Assembly: GCF_027853965.1 (NCBI RefSeq)
Contig: NZ_JAQGLB010000011.1
Location: forward strand, 186,001 to 250,000
DNA from: Saccharopolyspora indica
Lineage (GTDB): Bacteria > Actinomycetota > Actinomycetes > Mycobacteriales > Pseudonocardiaceae
Length of the DNA stretch: 64,000 nt
Direction of reading: 5' to 3'
Made by a program: the position numbers and the translations under genes. Below are positions 7,729 through 14,649 of the stretch, piece after piece (within the stretch, counting starts at the first letter, position 1; every line of letters starts with the position of its first letter). The notes beneath the pieces were generated by a model. The model was not told the DNA's origin and searched no databases. It saw only the letters and a program-made list of their open reading frames with translations.

Positions 7729-9231
7729 TCAGTGCTTCCCGTCCAGGCCGGTGTTCTTGGGCAGCAGCAGGAAGACCGCGACCGCGGTGGCGATCATGAT
7801 CAGGCCGCCGAACAGGCCGGTCTGGGCCAGGGAGTGGTTGAACGCCGCCTCGGCCCGGACCGCGAGTTCCGCGGCGCCCGTTTCCGCCGCGATGTCCAGG
7901 GCAGCGCCCAGGGATTCCTCGGCACCGGCCGGAACGCCCGGGGAACCGGCCTCCAGGTACGCGCGGTAGGCGACCGAGGCCGCACTGCCCAGGACCGCCA
8001 CGCCCAGCACGTTGCCCAGGTCGTAGGCGGTCTCCTCGGCTGCGGCCGCGTTTCCCGCCTTCTCCGGCGGGGTGCCGGACATGATGATCGCCGAGGCGAT
8101 CGCCAGCGAGCTCGCACCGATGCCCAGCAGGGTCAGGGCGAGCAGCACCACGGGGTAGGTCAGGGGCAGCACGTGGAGGCTGAGGAAACCCAGGCCCGCC
8201 ACGGCGAGCCCGCCCGCCACCGTCGTGCGCGCGCCGATCCGCGCGGCCACCGTCGGGGCCAGCGGTGAGGCGATCGCGGCGCCGAGGGCCATCGGCAGCA
8301 GGTACACGCCGGTCTGCAGCGGGGAGAGGCCTTCGACGAGCTGGAACCACTGGGCGACCAGGAGCAGCAGGGCCGCCATCGCGAACATCGAGGCCAGCGC
8401 GGCCAGGACGCCGGCGGTGAACGGGCGCCGGGCGAACAGGCCGACGTCCAGCAGCGGGTCCGGGCGGCGCAGGCAGCGCAGGACGAACCAGGTCAGCAGT
8501 CCCGCGGCCGCCGCCAGCGCCGCCCAGGACACCAGGTCGGCCGGTCCCAGCTTCGCGAGGCGCTTGATCGCCCAGATCAGCGCGACCATGCCGGCGATCG
8601 CCTGCGCGGTGCCCAGCACGTCCCACCGGCCGGGGGCGGGATCGCGCACCTCGGGCAGCAGGGCGAGTCCCGCGACGAGCGCCGCGATCATCAGCGGCAC
8701 GTTGACCAGGAACGCGGCGTGCCAGGAGAAGTGCTCCAGCAGCAGGCCGCCCGCGATCGGGCCCACCGCCATGCCCAGCGAGGAGACCGCCGCCCACACG
8801 CCCAGCGCGGTGGCGCGCTCGCGGGGATCGGTGAACAGGGAGCGGATCATCGACAGCGTCGTCGGCATGATCATCGCGCCGCCCACGCCCAGCAGCGCGC
8901 GGACCGCGATCACGGCGCCGGCGGTGTCGGCGGCCAGCACCAGCAGCGACGCGCCGCCGAAGACCGCGAACCCGCTCAGCAGCAGCTTCTTGCGCCCCCA
9001 CCGGTCGGCCAGCCTGCTCATCGGGATCAGCAGCCCGGCCAGCACCAGCGAGTAGACGTCGATGATCCACAGCTGCTGGTCGGCACCGGGCCGCAGGTCG
9101 GCGGCCAGGCTGGGCAGCGCGACGTTGAGGATCGTCATGTCCATCGCGATGACCAGCAGGCTGGCGGCCAGGACGCCGAGTCCCGCCCAGCGGCGGCGTG
9201 CGGCCGGGGCCATCAGGTCGGAGGTGCTCAT
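7729..9231 (-). CDS. MFS transporter, DHA2 / EmrB-QacA type, 14 TM
   Basis: A 500-aa membrane protein with about fourteen hydrophobic segments. The family signatures are clear: the first segment ends in MDMTILNVALPSL (motif D1 of DHA2 antiporters), then LADRWGRKKLLL (motif A) and GVGGAMIMPTTLSMI (near motif C). This family exports drugs, dyes and antibiotics using the proton gradient. Its ATG overlaps the TGA of the upstream TetR gene by four bases (ATGA), so the repressor and the pump form an operon. Confidence 0.92.
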   Translation of the reverse strand: MSTSDLMAPAARRRWAGLGVLAASLLVIAMDMTILNVALPSLAADLRPGADQQLWIIDVYSLVLAGLLIPMSRLADRWGRKKLLLSGFAVFGGASLLVLAADTAGAVIAVRALLGVGGAMIMPTTLSMIRSLFTDPRERATALGVWAAVSSLGMAVGPIAGGLLLEHFSWHAAFLVNVPLMIAALVAGLALLPEVRDPAPGRWDVLGTAQAIAGMVALIWAIKRLAKLGPADLVSWAALAAAAGLLTWFVLRCLRRPDPLLDVGLFARRPFTAGVLAALASMFAMAALLLLVAQWFQLVEGLSPLQTGVYLLPMALGAAIASPLAPTVAARIGARTTVAGGLAVAGLGFLSLHVLPLTYPVVLLALTLLGIGASSLAIASAIIMSGTPPEKAGNAAAAEETAYDLGNVLGVAVLGSAASVAYRAYLEAGSPGVPAGAEESLGAALDIAAETGAAELAVRAEAAFNHSLAQTGLFGGLIMIATAVAVFLLLPKNTGLDGKH

Positions 9232-9791
9232 GACCGGCCTCCGGGCCGCATGATCGCGGTGATCGCGCGGCGCAGGAACTCGCCGTCCAGCGGCTCGTCG
9301 TGGAGCAGGGCGTGCACGATGGTTCCGTCGCAGAAGACCGCGACGACTCGTGCGGTCTCCTCGCCGGTGTGGGGGGCGAGGATCTCCACCATGCGCTCGA
9401 CCCAGCTCAGGGCCAGCGGGCGCAGGTCGGCGTCGTTGACCGCGGAGAACGTGAGAGCGCTGTCGATGCGCACCTGCGCGGTGTCGCTCAGGTAGTCGTG
9501 CAGCCACGTCGCCAGCGCCGCCGGGTCGCCGTCGCTGTCGGCCAGCACGTCCCGGATCTGGTCGAGGGACTCCTCGAGCCGCTGGGCCAGGCGGGCCAGC
9601 GCTTCGGCCTTGAGCTCGTCCAGCGAGGAGAAGTAGTAGGTCGTCGCTCCCAGCGAGACCTGGGCGCGCGCCGCCACCCGCCGGTGCGTCAGCTCGGCGA
9701 CGCCGTCTTCCGAGACCAGGGCCACCGCGGCGTCGATGATCGCCTGCCGACGGCCGCGCGGATCACGGCGGGCCCGCTTCTGCTCCACCAC
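9228..9791 (-). CDS. TetR-family repressor of the DHA2 pump
   Basis: A 187-aa regulator with an N-terminal TetR DNA-binding domain (AIIDAAVALVSEDGVAELT, then VAARAQVSLGATTYYF containing the recognition helix) and a helical ligand-binding C-terminus. I place the start at the GTG at 9791, because GGGAG lies seven bases before it. A longer reading from ATG 9848 would begin inside the palindromic operator. It is co-transcribed with, and overlaps by four bases, the DHA2 exporter, a classic repressor-pump pair. GTAC-rich palindromes lie 31-55 bases upstream of the start. Confidence 0.88.
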   Translation of the reverse strand: MVEQKRARRDPRGRRQAIIDAAVALVSEDGVAELTHRRVAARAQVSLGATTYYFSSLDELKAEALARLAQRLEESLDQIRDVLADSDGDPAALATWLHDYLSDTAQVRIDSALTFSAVNDADLRPLALSWVERMVEILAPHTGEETARVVAVFCDGTIVHALLHDEPLDGEFLRRAITAIMRPGGRS

Positions 9792-9821
9792 TGGATCGCT
9801 CCCTCGATTCACAGAACAAGC

Positions 9822-9846
9822 GTACATGTACGTCCGTACTGTACGC
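9822..9846. promoter_or_regulatory. TetR operator candidate, clustered GTAC palindromes
   Basis: Four GTAC half-sites start at 9822, 9828, 9836 and 9841, giving overlapping palindromes such as GTACATGTAC and GTACGTCCGTAC. They lie directly upstream of the TetR start, where an autoregulatory operator is expected. Confidence 0.55.
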
Positions 9847-9873
9847 ATGTTCTGTTTTCGGGGCGAGCCGGGA

Positions 9874-10332
9874 TCAGCGGCCGAAGTCCTGGGTCCAGTA
9901 GTCGCCGTTGACCGCCACGCCGATGGTCTTCATCGAGCAGTTGACGATGTTGGCCTTGTGGCCCTCGGACTTCAGCCAGCCGTCCATGGCCTCCGCGGCG
10001 CTGGAGTAGCCCTGCGCGATGTTCTCCGCGCCGGGGGAGGGGTGCCCGGCCTCCTTGATGCGCTGGCTGAACGTCTCGCCGTCGGGGTTGGTGTGGTCGA
10101 GGTAGGAGCGGCTGGCCATGTCGGCGCTGTGCTCGGCGGCGGCCTTGGTGAGTCGGGAGTCCACCTTGACCGCCTTGCAGCCCGCCTCGGCCCGGGCCTG
10201 GTTCACCAGGGCCACGACCTGGTCCTCGATCGAGCCGGAGGCCATCGCCGCGGGGGCCCAGGCGGCGGAGCCGACGCCGATCAGCAGTGCAGTTGCGGTG
10301 ATTACGGAGCGTCGAAGAGTCGGGGTCTTCAT
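9874..10332 (-). CDS. secreted SCP/CAP-domain protein
   Basis: A 152-aa precursor with a Sec signal peptide (basic start MKTPTLRR, hydrophobic core, AMASG near residue 32). It is followed by one complete CAP domain: VVALVNQARAEAGC at the start, KAAAEHSADMA and HTNPDG in the middle, then AENIAQGY and GWLKSEGHKANI, and QDFGR at the end. The family is extracellular (YkwD-like in bacteria); its biochemical role is unsettled. The conserved His and Glu positions of the CAP cavity are present. It is monocistronic, with an AT-richer stretch upstream that probably holds its promoter. Confidence 0.9.
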   Translation of the reverse strand: MKTPTLRRSVITATALLIGVGSAAWAPAAMASGSIEDQVVALVNQARAEAGCKAVKVDSRLTKAAAEHSADMASRSYLDHTNPDGETFSQRIKEAGHPSPGAENIAQGYSSAAEAMDGWLKSEGHKANIVNCSMKTIGVAVNGDYWTQDFGR

Positions 10333-10536
10333 GTCAGCTCAAGCTACCCATATGGATGAGATCGAACTGTTATATATGGAGTAAGTCACGCTAAGTAATG
10401 CACTGTGTGATGGCTCGACCACGGTCCGGTGCGACCGATCGGCCTGGTTCCTCCCGGTTCGGGACCCTGGTGGCCGTGATCATCGCGAGTTAGGTTCACA
10501 GCTCAACCGAGGGTCACCGGTCGGACGGGGGCTGTG

Positions 10537-11913
10537 ATGGTCGACGAAACCGCGATCGAGCACGACGACGCCGGACTGCGGCGGAGCCTGAAGAACCGGC
10601 ACCTGCAGATGATCGCCCTCGGCGGCATCATCGGCGCCAGCCTGTTCATCGGCAGCGGCGCGGTGATCTCCACCGTCGGCCCCGCGGCGGTGCTGTCCTA
10701 CGCGCTCGGCGGGCTGCTCGTGGTGCTGGTGATGCGGATGCTCGGCGAGATGGCCACCGCCGCGCCGACGCTCGGGTCCTTCATGGAGTACGCCCGCACC
10801 TCGCTCGGCGACTGGGCGGGATTCACCATCGGCTGGTTGTACTGGTACTACTGGGTCGGCGTGGTGGCCTTCGAGGCCGTCGTCGGGGCGGAGCTGCTCA
10901 ACCCGCTGGTGCCGGTGGTGCCGCAGTGGGTGCTGTCGCTGGTGCTGATGTTCGCGCTCACCGCGACCAACCTGGTCTCCGTCCGCTCCTTCGGCGAGAC
11001 CGAGTTCTGGCTGGCCTCCATCAAGGTCATCACCATCGTGATCTTCCTGCTGTGCGGCACGGTGTTCGTGCTCGGGCTGTGGCCGGGCGCGGAGTTCTCG
11101 GTCGGCAACATCGCGCGCGACGGGTTCGTCGCCAACGGCTGGTTCGCGGTGCTGCACGGCGTGGTGATCGTGATCTTCTCCTACTTCGGCACCGAGATCG
11201 TCACCATCGTCTCCGCCGAGTCCGACGAGCCCGAGCGCTCGGTGGCCAAGGCGACCAAGGCGGTGGTGTGGCGGGTGCTGCTGTTCTACGTCGGCTCGGT
11301 GGCGCTGCTGGTGATGATCACCCCGTGGCAGCAGATCCCGGTCGACAGCAGCCCGTACGCCGCGGCGTTCTCCCGCTTCGGCCTGCCCGGCGCGGAGGTC
11401 GTGGTGAACGTGGTGGTGTTCACCGCGGTGATCTCGGTGCTCAACTCGGGCCTCTACACCGCGTCCCGGATGCTCTTCGCCCTGCAGCGGCGGGGTTTCG
11501 CGCCGAGCTGGGTGCGCGACGTCAACCGGCGCGGGGTGCCGTGGAAGGCGATCCTGCTGTCCACTCTGGTCGGCTACGTCGCCGTCGCGGCCAGCTACGT
11601 CTCACCGGACGCGATCTTCTACTTCATCATCAACTCCGCGGGCGCCGTCGCGCTGTTCATCTACGCGATCATCGCCGCCTCGCAGCTGCGGATGCGGCGG
11701 CGGCTGGAGCAGGAGGCGCCGGAGCGGCTGAAGCTACGGATGTGGTTCTTCCCCTACTTGACGTGGGCCACGCTGGTGGTGATCGCCGCTGTGATCGTCA
11801 CCATGGGAGCCATCGGCGAAGTCCGCTCGCAGCTCACCCTCAGCCTGGTCAGCCTGGCGGGCATCCTGCTGGTCTACGTGCTGTTCGTGCGCCCGCGGCG
11901 GCGCTCGGCGTGA
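10537..11913 (+). CDS. amino-acid permease (APC family, GABA/aromatic type)
   Basis: A 458-aa protein of the amino acid-polyamine-organocation superfamily with about twelve membrane segments. The N-terminal LKNRHLQMIALGGIIGASLF is the hallmark of the AroP/GabP/ProY branch, and YFGTEIVTIVSAES matches the segment 6 region. It would import an amino acid or GABA by proton symport. The ATG at 10537 was preferred over the in-frame GTG three bases earlier. It is monocistronic, between the SCP gene (divergent) and the pdtaR response regulator (same strand, 108 bases on). Confidence 0.88.
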   Translation: MVDETAIEHDDAGLRRSLKNRHLQMIALGGIIGASLFIGSGAVISTVGPAAVLSYALGGLLVVLVMRMLGEMATAAPTLGSFMEYARTSLGDWAGFTIGWLYWYYWVGVVAFEAVVGAELLNPLVPVVPQWVLSLVLMFALTATNLVSVRSFGETEFWLASIKVITIVIFLLCGTVFVLGLWPGAEFSVGNIARDGFVANGWFAVLHGVVIVIFSYFGTEIVTIVSAESDEPERSVAKATKAVVWRVLLFYVGSVALLVMITPWQQIPVDSSPYAAAFSRFGLPGAEVVVNVVVFTAVISVLNSGLYTASRMLFALQRRGFAPSWVRDVNRRGVPWKAILLSTLVGYVAVAASYVSPDAIFYFIINSAGAVALFIYAIIAASQLRMRRRLEQEAPERLKLRMWFFPYLTWATLVVIAAVIVTMGAIGEVRSQLTLSLVSLAGILLVYVLFVRPRRRSA

Positions 11914-12021
11914 TGTCGCAATGGTCACGTCGCGGGTTAACCTCGACGTCAAGTCGGGACCGGTATTCTGCGGTTTCCGGTGCAGATCGCACTGGAAACC
12001 CGAGCTCTATGGAGGACCCCG

Positions 12022-12633
12022 GTGACGACGCCGGCTACCGAGGACACACGCGAGGCCAAGCCCGTCGAACGTCGCGTACTCGTGGCCGAGGACGAGGCCT
12101 TGATCAGGCTCGACCTGGTCGAGATGCTCCGGGAGGAGGGCTACCAGGTCGTCGGTGAGGCCGGGGACGGGCAGGAAGCCGTTCGCCTCGCCGAGGAGCT
12201 GCGCCCCGATCTGGTGATCCTGGACGTGAAGATGCCGAAGATGGACGGCATCGAGGCGGCCTCGAACATCGCCGGTGAGCGGATCGCGCCGGTGGTCATC
12301 CTGACCGCCTTCAGCCAGCGCGACCTGGTGGAGCGGGCGCGCGACGCGGGGGCGATGGCCTACCTGGTCAAGCCCTTCGCCAAGCGCGACCTGGTGCCCG
12401 CCATCGAGCTGGCGGTGTCCCGGTTCACCGAGGTGCAGGCGCTGGAGTCCGAGGTCGCCGACCTCACCGAGCGGCTCGAAGCGCGCAAGACGATCGAGCG
12501 CGCCAAGGGCCTGCTGATGAGCAAGCACAGCCTCTCCGAGCCCGAGTCGTTCCGCTGGCTTCAGCGCACCGCCATGGACCGCCGCACGACGATGAAGGCT
12601 GTCGCCGAAGCGGTGCTGGAGAACCTCTCCTAG
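12022..12633 (+). CDS. pdtaR: ANTAR-domain response regulator (PdtaR-like)
   Basis: A 203-aa two-domain regulator. The receiver domain (residues about 20-135) has the acidic pair in VAEDEALIRLD, the phosphoacceptor Asp in LVILDVKMPKMDG, the Thr/Ser in VILTAFSQ and the Lys in AYLVKPF. The C-terminal ANTAR domain (KTIERAKGLLMSKHSLSE, then RWLQRTAMDRRTTM) binds RNA hairpins and antiterminates transcription. It matches M. tuberculosis Rv1626 in architecture and in its place upstream of polA; there it is phosphorylated by PdtaS, which is not in this window. The GTG start at 12022 has GGAGG upstream; an earlier in-frame ATG at 11980 adds an unconserved leader. Confidence 0.93.
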   Translation: MTTPATEDTREAKPVERRVLVAEDEALIRLDLVEMLREEGYQVVGEAGDGQEAVRLAEELRPDLVILDVKMPKMDGIEAASNIAGERIAPVVILTAFSQRDLVERARDAGAMAYLVKPFAKRDLVPAIELAVSRFTEVQALESEVADLTERLEARKTIERAKGLLMSKHSLSEPESFRWLQRTAMDRRTTMKAVAEAVLENLS

Positions 12634-12641
12634 TTCGGCGG

Positions 12642-12677
12642 CCCGGCGCCGGTCACAGGTCAGCGACCGGCGCCGGG
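12642..12677. terminator. bidirectional terminator hairpin
   Basis: A perfect 13-bp stem CCCGGCGCCGGTC with its complement and a 10-base loop, between the convergent pdtaR and cupin genes. Confidence 0.7.
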
Positions 12678-12681
12678 AAGC

Positions 12682-13158
12682 TCAGCGATGACCGGCGGCG
12701 TCCCACACCGGGCTGGTGGTGAAGTGCACGTCGTACCGGTCCTGGATCGCCTCCAGCGCTGACTCGGGAGTCTCTCCGCGAGTGATTCGCTGCAGCAGGC
12801 GGAAGAACTCGAACCGCTCGACGCCGGGCGTGATGTAGATGAAGATCTCCGCGGCGGAGTCGCCGGTCGCTGCGAACGCGTGCGTCACGCCGGGCGGCAC
12901 CACCACGAAACCGCCCTTGCCGACGGTCTCGATCCGGTCGTCCAGGAGGATCTCCACGGTGCCTGCCAGGACGTAGAACGCCTCGGCGGACTTCTCGTGG
13001 ACGTGCGGGTGGGCTCCGTCCCCGCCCGCCGGAATGCTGATCAGGTTGGCGCCGGTGAAGCCTCCGGTCGCGCTGCTGTCGGCGAGCAGCGTTTGCGTGG
13101 TACCGGCCTGGATCACCTCGGCTTCATCGGCGTGCACGACAACAGCTCGGGCAGTCAT
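12682..13158 (-). CDS. cupin-domain protein
   Basis: A 158-aa single-domain cupin. The two cupin motifs are visible: HPHVHEKSAEAFYVLAGTVE (metal-binding His/His/Glu) and VVVPPGVTHAF (third His). Such proteins bind a metal and act as sugar or small-molecule modifying enzymes, dioxygenases or effector binders; the exact role cannot be told. The ATG at 13158 follows GGAGGGG. It is divergent from a LysR regulator 109 bases away, which probably controls it. Confidence 0.85.
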   Translation of the reverse strand: MTARAVVVHADEAEVIQAGTTQTLLADSSATGGFTGANLISIPAGGDGAHPHVHEKSAEAFYVLAGTVEILLDDRIETVGKGGFVVVPPGVTHAFAATGDSAAEIFIYITPGVERFEFFRLLQRITRGETPESALEAIQDRYDVHFTTSPVWDAAGHR

Positions 13159-13241
13159 TTCCCCTCCGCAACGGGTGTGTGGTCTTCTCGGTCGAGTCCA
13201 CATCCAGGTGCACGGCCGAACAAGGTGCGATCACCACGCGT

Positions 13242-13264
13242 TCCCATCACCGTTCATGATGGGA
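13242..13264. promoter_or_regulatory. LysR operator candidate, 8-bp perfect dyad
   Basis: TCCCATCA and TGATGGGA flank a 7-base spacer, ending two bases before the LysR GTG start and 84 bases before the cupin start. The position fits autoregulation. Confidence 0.5.
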
Positions 13265-13266
13265 CC

Positions 13267-14136
13267 GTGGAGATCAGGCAGTTGCAGTACTTCGTCGCGG
13301 TGGCGGAGGAGGGTGGTTTCGGCCGGGCCGCCGAACGCCTGAACATCGTGCAGCCCGCGGTGAGCCAGCTGGTCCGCAGGCTGGAACGCGAGCTCGAGGT
13401 GCAGCTGTTCGACCGGTCCACCCGGCAGATCCGGATCACCTCGGCGGGCGAGCGGTTGCTGCCGGAGGCGAAAGCGGTGCTCGCCGCCGCCTCCCGGGTG
13501 CTCGCGGTCGCCGGGGAGATCAAGGTCGGCACTGAAGGCGTGCTGCGGCTCGGCACCGGACGAGCCCCAGATCCGCGCGTTTACGCGGCGGTTGACGACC
13601 TCGTCGTGGCGGCGCCGCGGCTGCGCGTGCGGATAGCCAGGCTGGGCCTCGCCGACCGGCTGGCGGCGGTCCGCTCCGGGGAGCTGGACGCCGCCCTCGT
13701 GCGCGCCATGACCTCGGCCGCCGGGCTGGAACTCCTCCCGCTCTGGACGGACCCGGTGTACGCGGTGGTGCCCGCGCGGCACCCGTTGGCCGGCGAGGAC
13801 GCGCTGCACCTGGAGCAGCTCGCCGGGTTGCCGCTGCGCCTCGCGCCCCGCGACGCCAACCCGCCGTTCCACGACCTGATCACCGCGGCGCTGCGCGACG
13901 CAGGAGTCGAACCGCCGGTCGGGCCGCCGTTCACGCACCTGCAGGGCACCTTCGCCGACATCGCGACCGACCCCGCGGCATCGTGGACGGTGTTCTACCG
14001 CGCCGGTGACCTGCCACCGGCCGAGCACGTCGCCATTCGCCCGCTGGCGGGCGTTGAGATCACCACCTCGCTGGTCGTGCCGCCAGGCCCGGCGGGGCCC
14101 GCGCTGCGGCTGTTGCTCGGCAGCCTCCGCGGGTGA
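13267..14136 (+). CDS. LysR-family transcriptional regulator
   Basis: A 289-aa LysR protein. VEIRQLQYFVAVAEEGGFGR begins the helix-turn-helix region, with NIVQPAVSQLVRRLE as recognition helix, followed by an effector-binding domain. The GTG at 13267 was chosen because family members begin two or three residues before RQLQYF; upstream extension has no such similarity. No clear ribosome binding site is seen, so the mRNA may be leaderless. It is divergent from the cupin gene and probably regulates it. Confidence 0.88.
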   Translation: MEIRQLQYFVAVAEEGGFGRAAERLNIVQPAVSQLVRRLERELEVQLFDRSTRQIRITSAGERLLPEAKAVLAAASRVLAVAGEIKVGTEGVLRLGTGRAPDPRVYAAVDDLVVAAPRLRVRIARLGLADRLAAVRSGELDAALVRAMTSAAGLELLPLWTDPVYAVVPARHPLAGEDALHLEQLAGLPLRLAPRDANPPFHDLITAALRDAGVEPPVGPPFTHLQGTFADIATDPAASWTVFYRAGDLPPAEHVAIRPLAGVEITTSLVVPPGPAGPALRLLLGSLRG

Positions 14137-14137
14137 T

Positions 14138-14578
14138 TCAGCGGCCCGGGGGCTGGTCGCGCAGGACGCAGGTCAGGCGCGCGGTGCAGGTCCGGCGGTC
14201 CTTCTCGTCGGTGATCACGATCTCGTAGGTCGCCGTGGACCGGCCCCGGTGCACCGGCGTCGCGACCCCGGTGACCTCGCCCGCCGTTGCCGCGCGGTGG
14301 TGGGTGCAGGACAGCTCCAGGCCGACCGCGATGCGGCCCTCGCCCGCGTTGAGCGCCGCGGCGATGGAGCCCAGCGTTTCGGCCAGCGCCGCGTTCGCAC
14401 CGCCGTGCAGCAGGCCGTAGGGCTGGCGGTTGCCCGCGACCGGCATGGTGGCGACCACCCGATCGGGTGTCAGCGTCTCGTACTGGATGCCCAACTTGTC
14501 GGCCAGCTGCTCCTCGGCGGCCGACAGCATCTCGATCGACAGGCCGTTCTCGCTGGTCATCGCCTCACCACTGGTCAT
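14138..14578 (-). CDS. hotdog-fold thioesterase (PaaI/YbdB-like)
   Basis: A 146-aa hotdog protein. PVAGNRQPYGLLHGGANAAL is the typical PaaI/acyl-CoA thioesterase motif, with LAETLGSIAA forming the central helix and GELTCT-like HHRAATAGEVTG the following strand turn. It should hydrolyse an acyl- or aryl-CoA thioester. The ATG at 14578 was preferred over an in-frame GTG at 14587. It is convergent with the LysR gene (one-base gap) and divergent from polA. Confidence 0.88.
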   Translation of the reverse strand: MTSGEAMTSENGLSIEMLSAAEEQLADKLGIQYETLTPDRVVATMPVAGNRQPYGLLHGGANAALAETLGSIAAALNAGEGRIAVGLELSCTHHRAATAGEVTGVATPVHRGRSTATYEIVITDEKDRRTCTARLTCVLRDQPPGR

Positions 14579-14649
14579 ATCCGCCACCTCTGGTGCCTCT
14601 CGTCGCCTCCGGTCACGCGCTGTCGGGGCTTGAGCCTAGACTCGCCGCC

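Noticed and set aside
9228..9848. TetR start at ATG 9848
   Set aside because: The added N-terminus would be encoded by the GTAC-rich operator and has no ribosome binding site; GTG 9791 is better.
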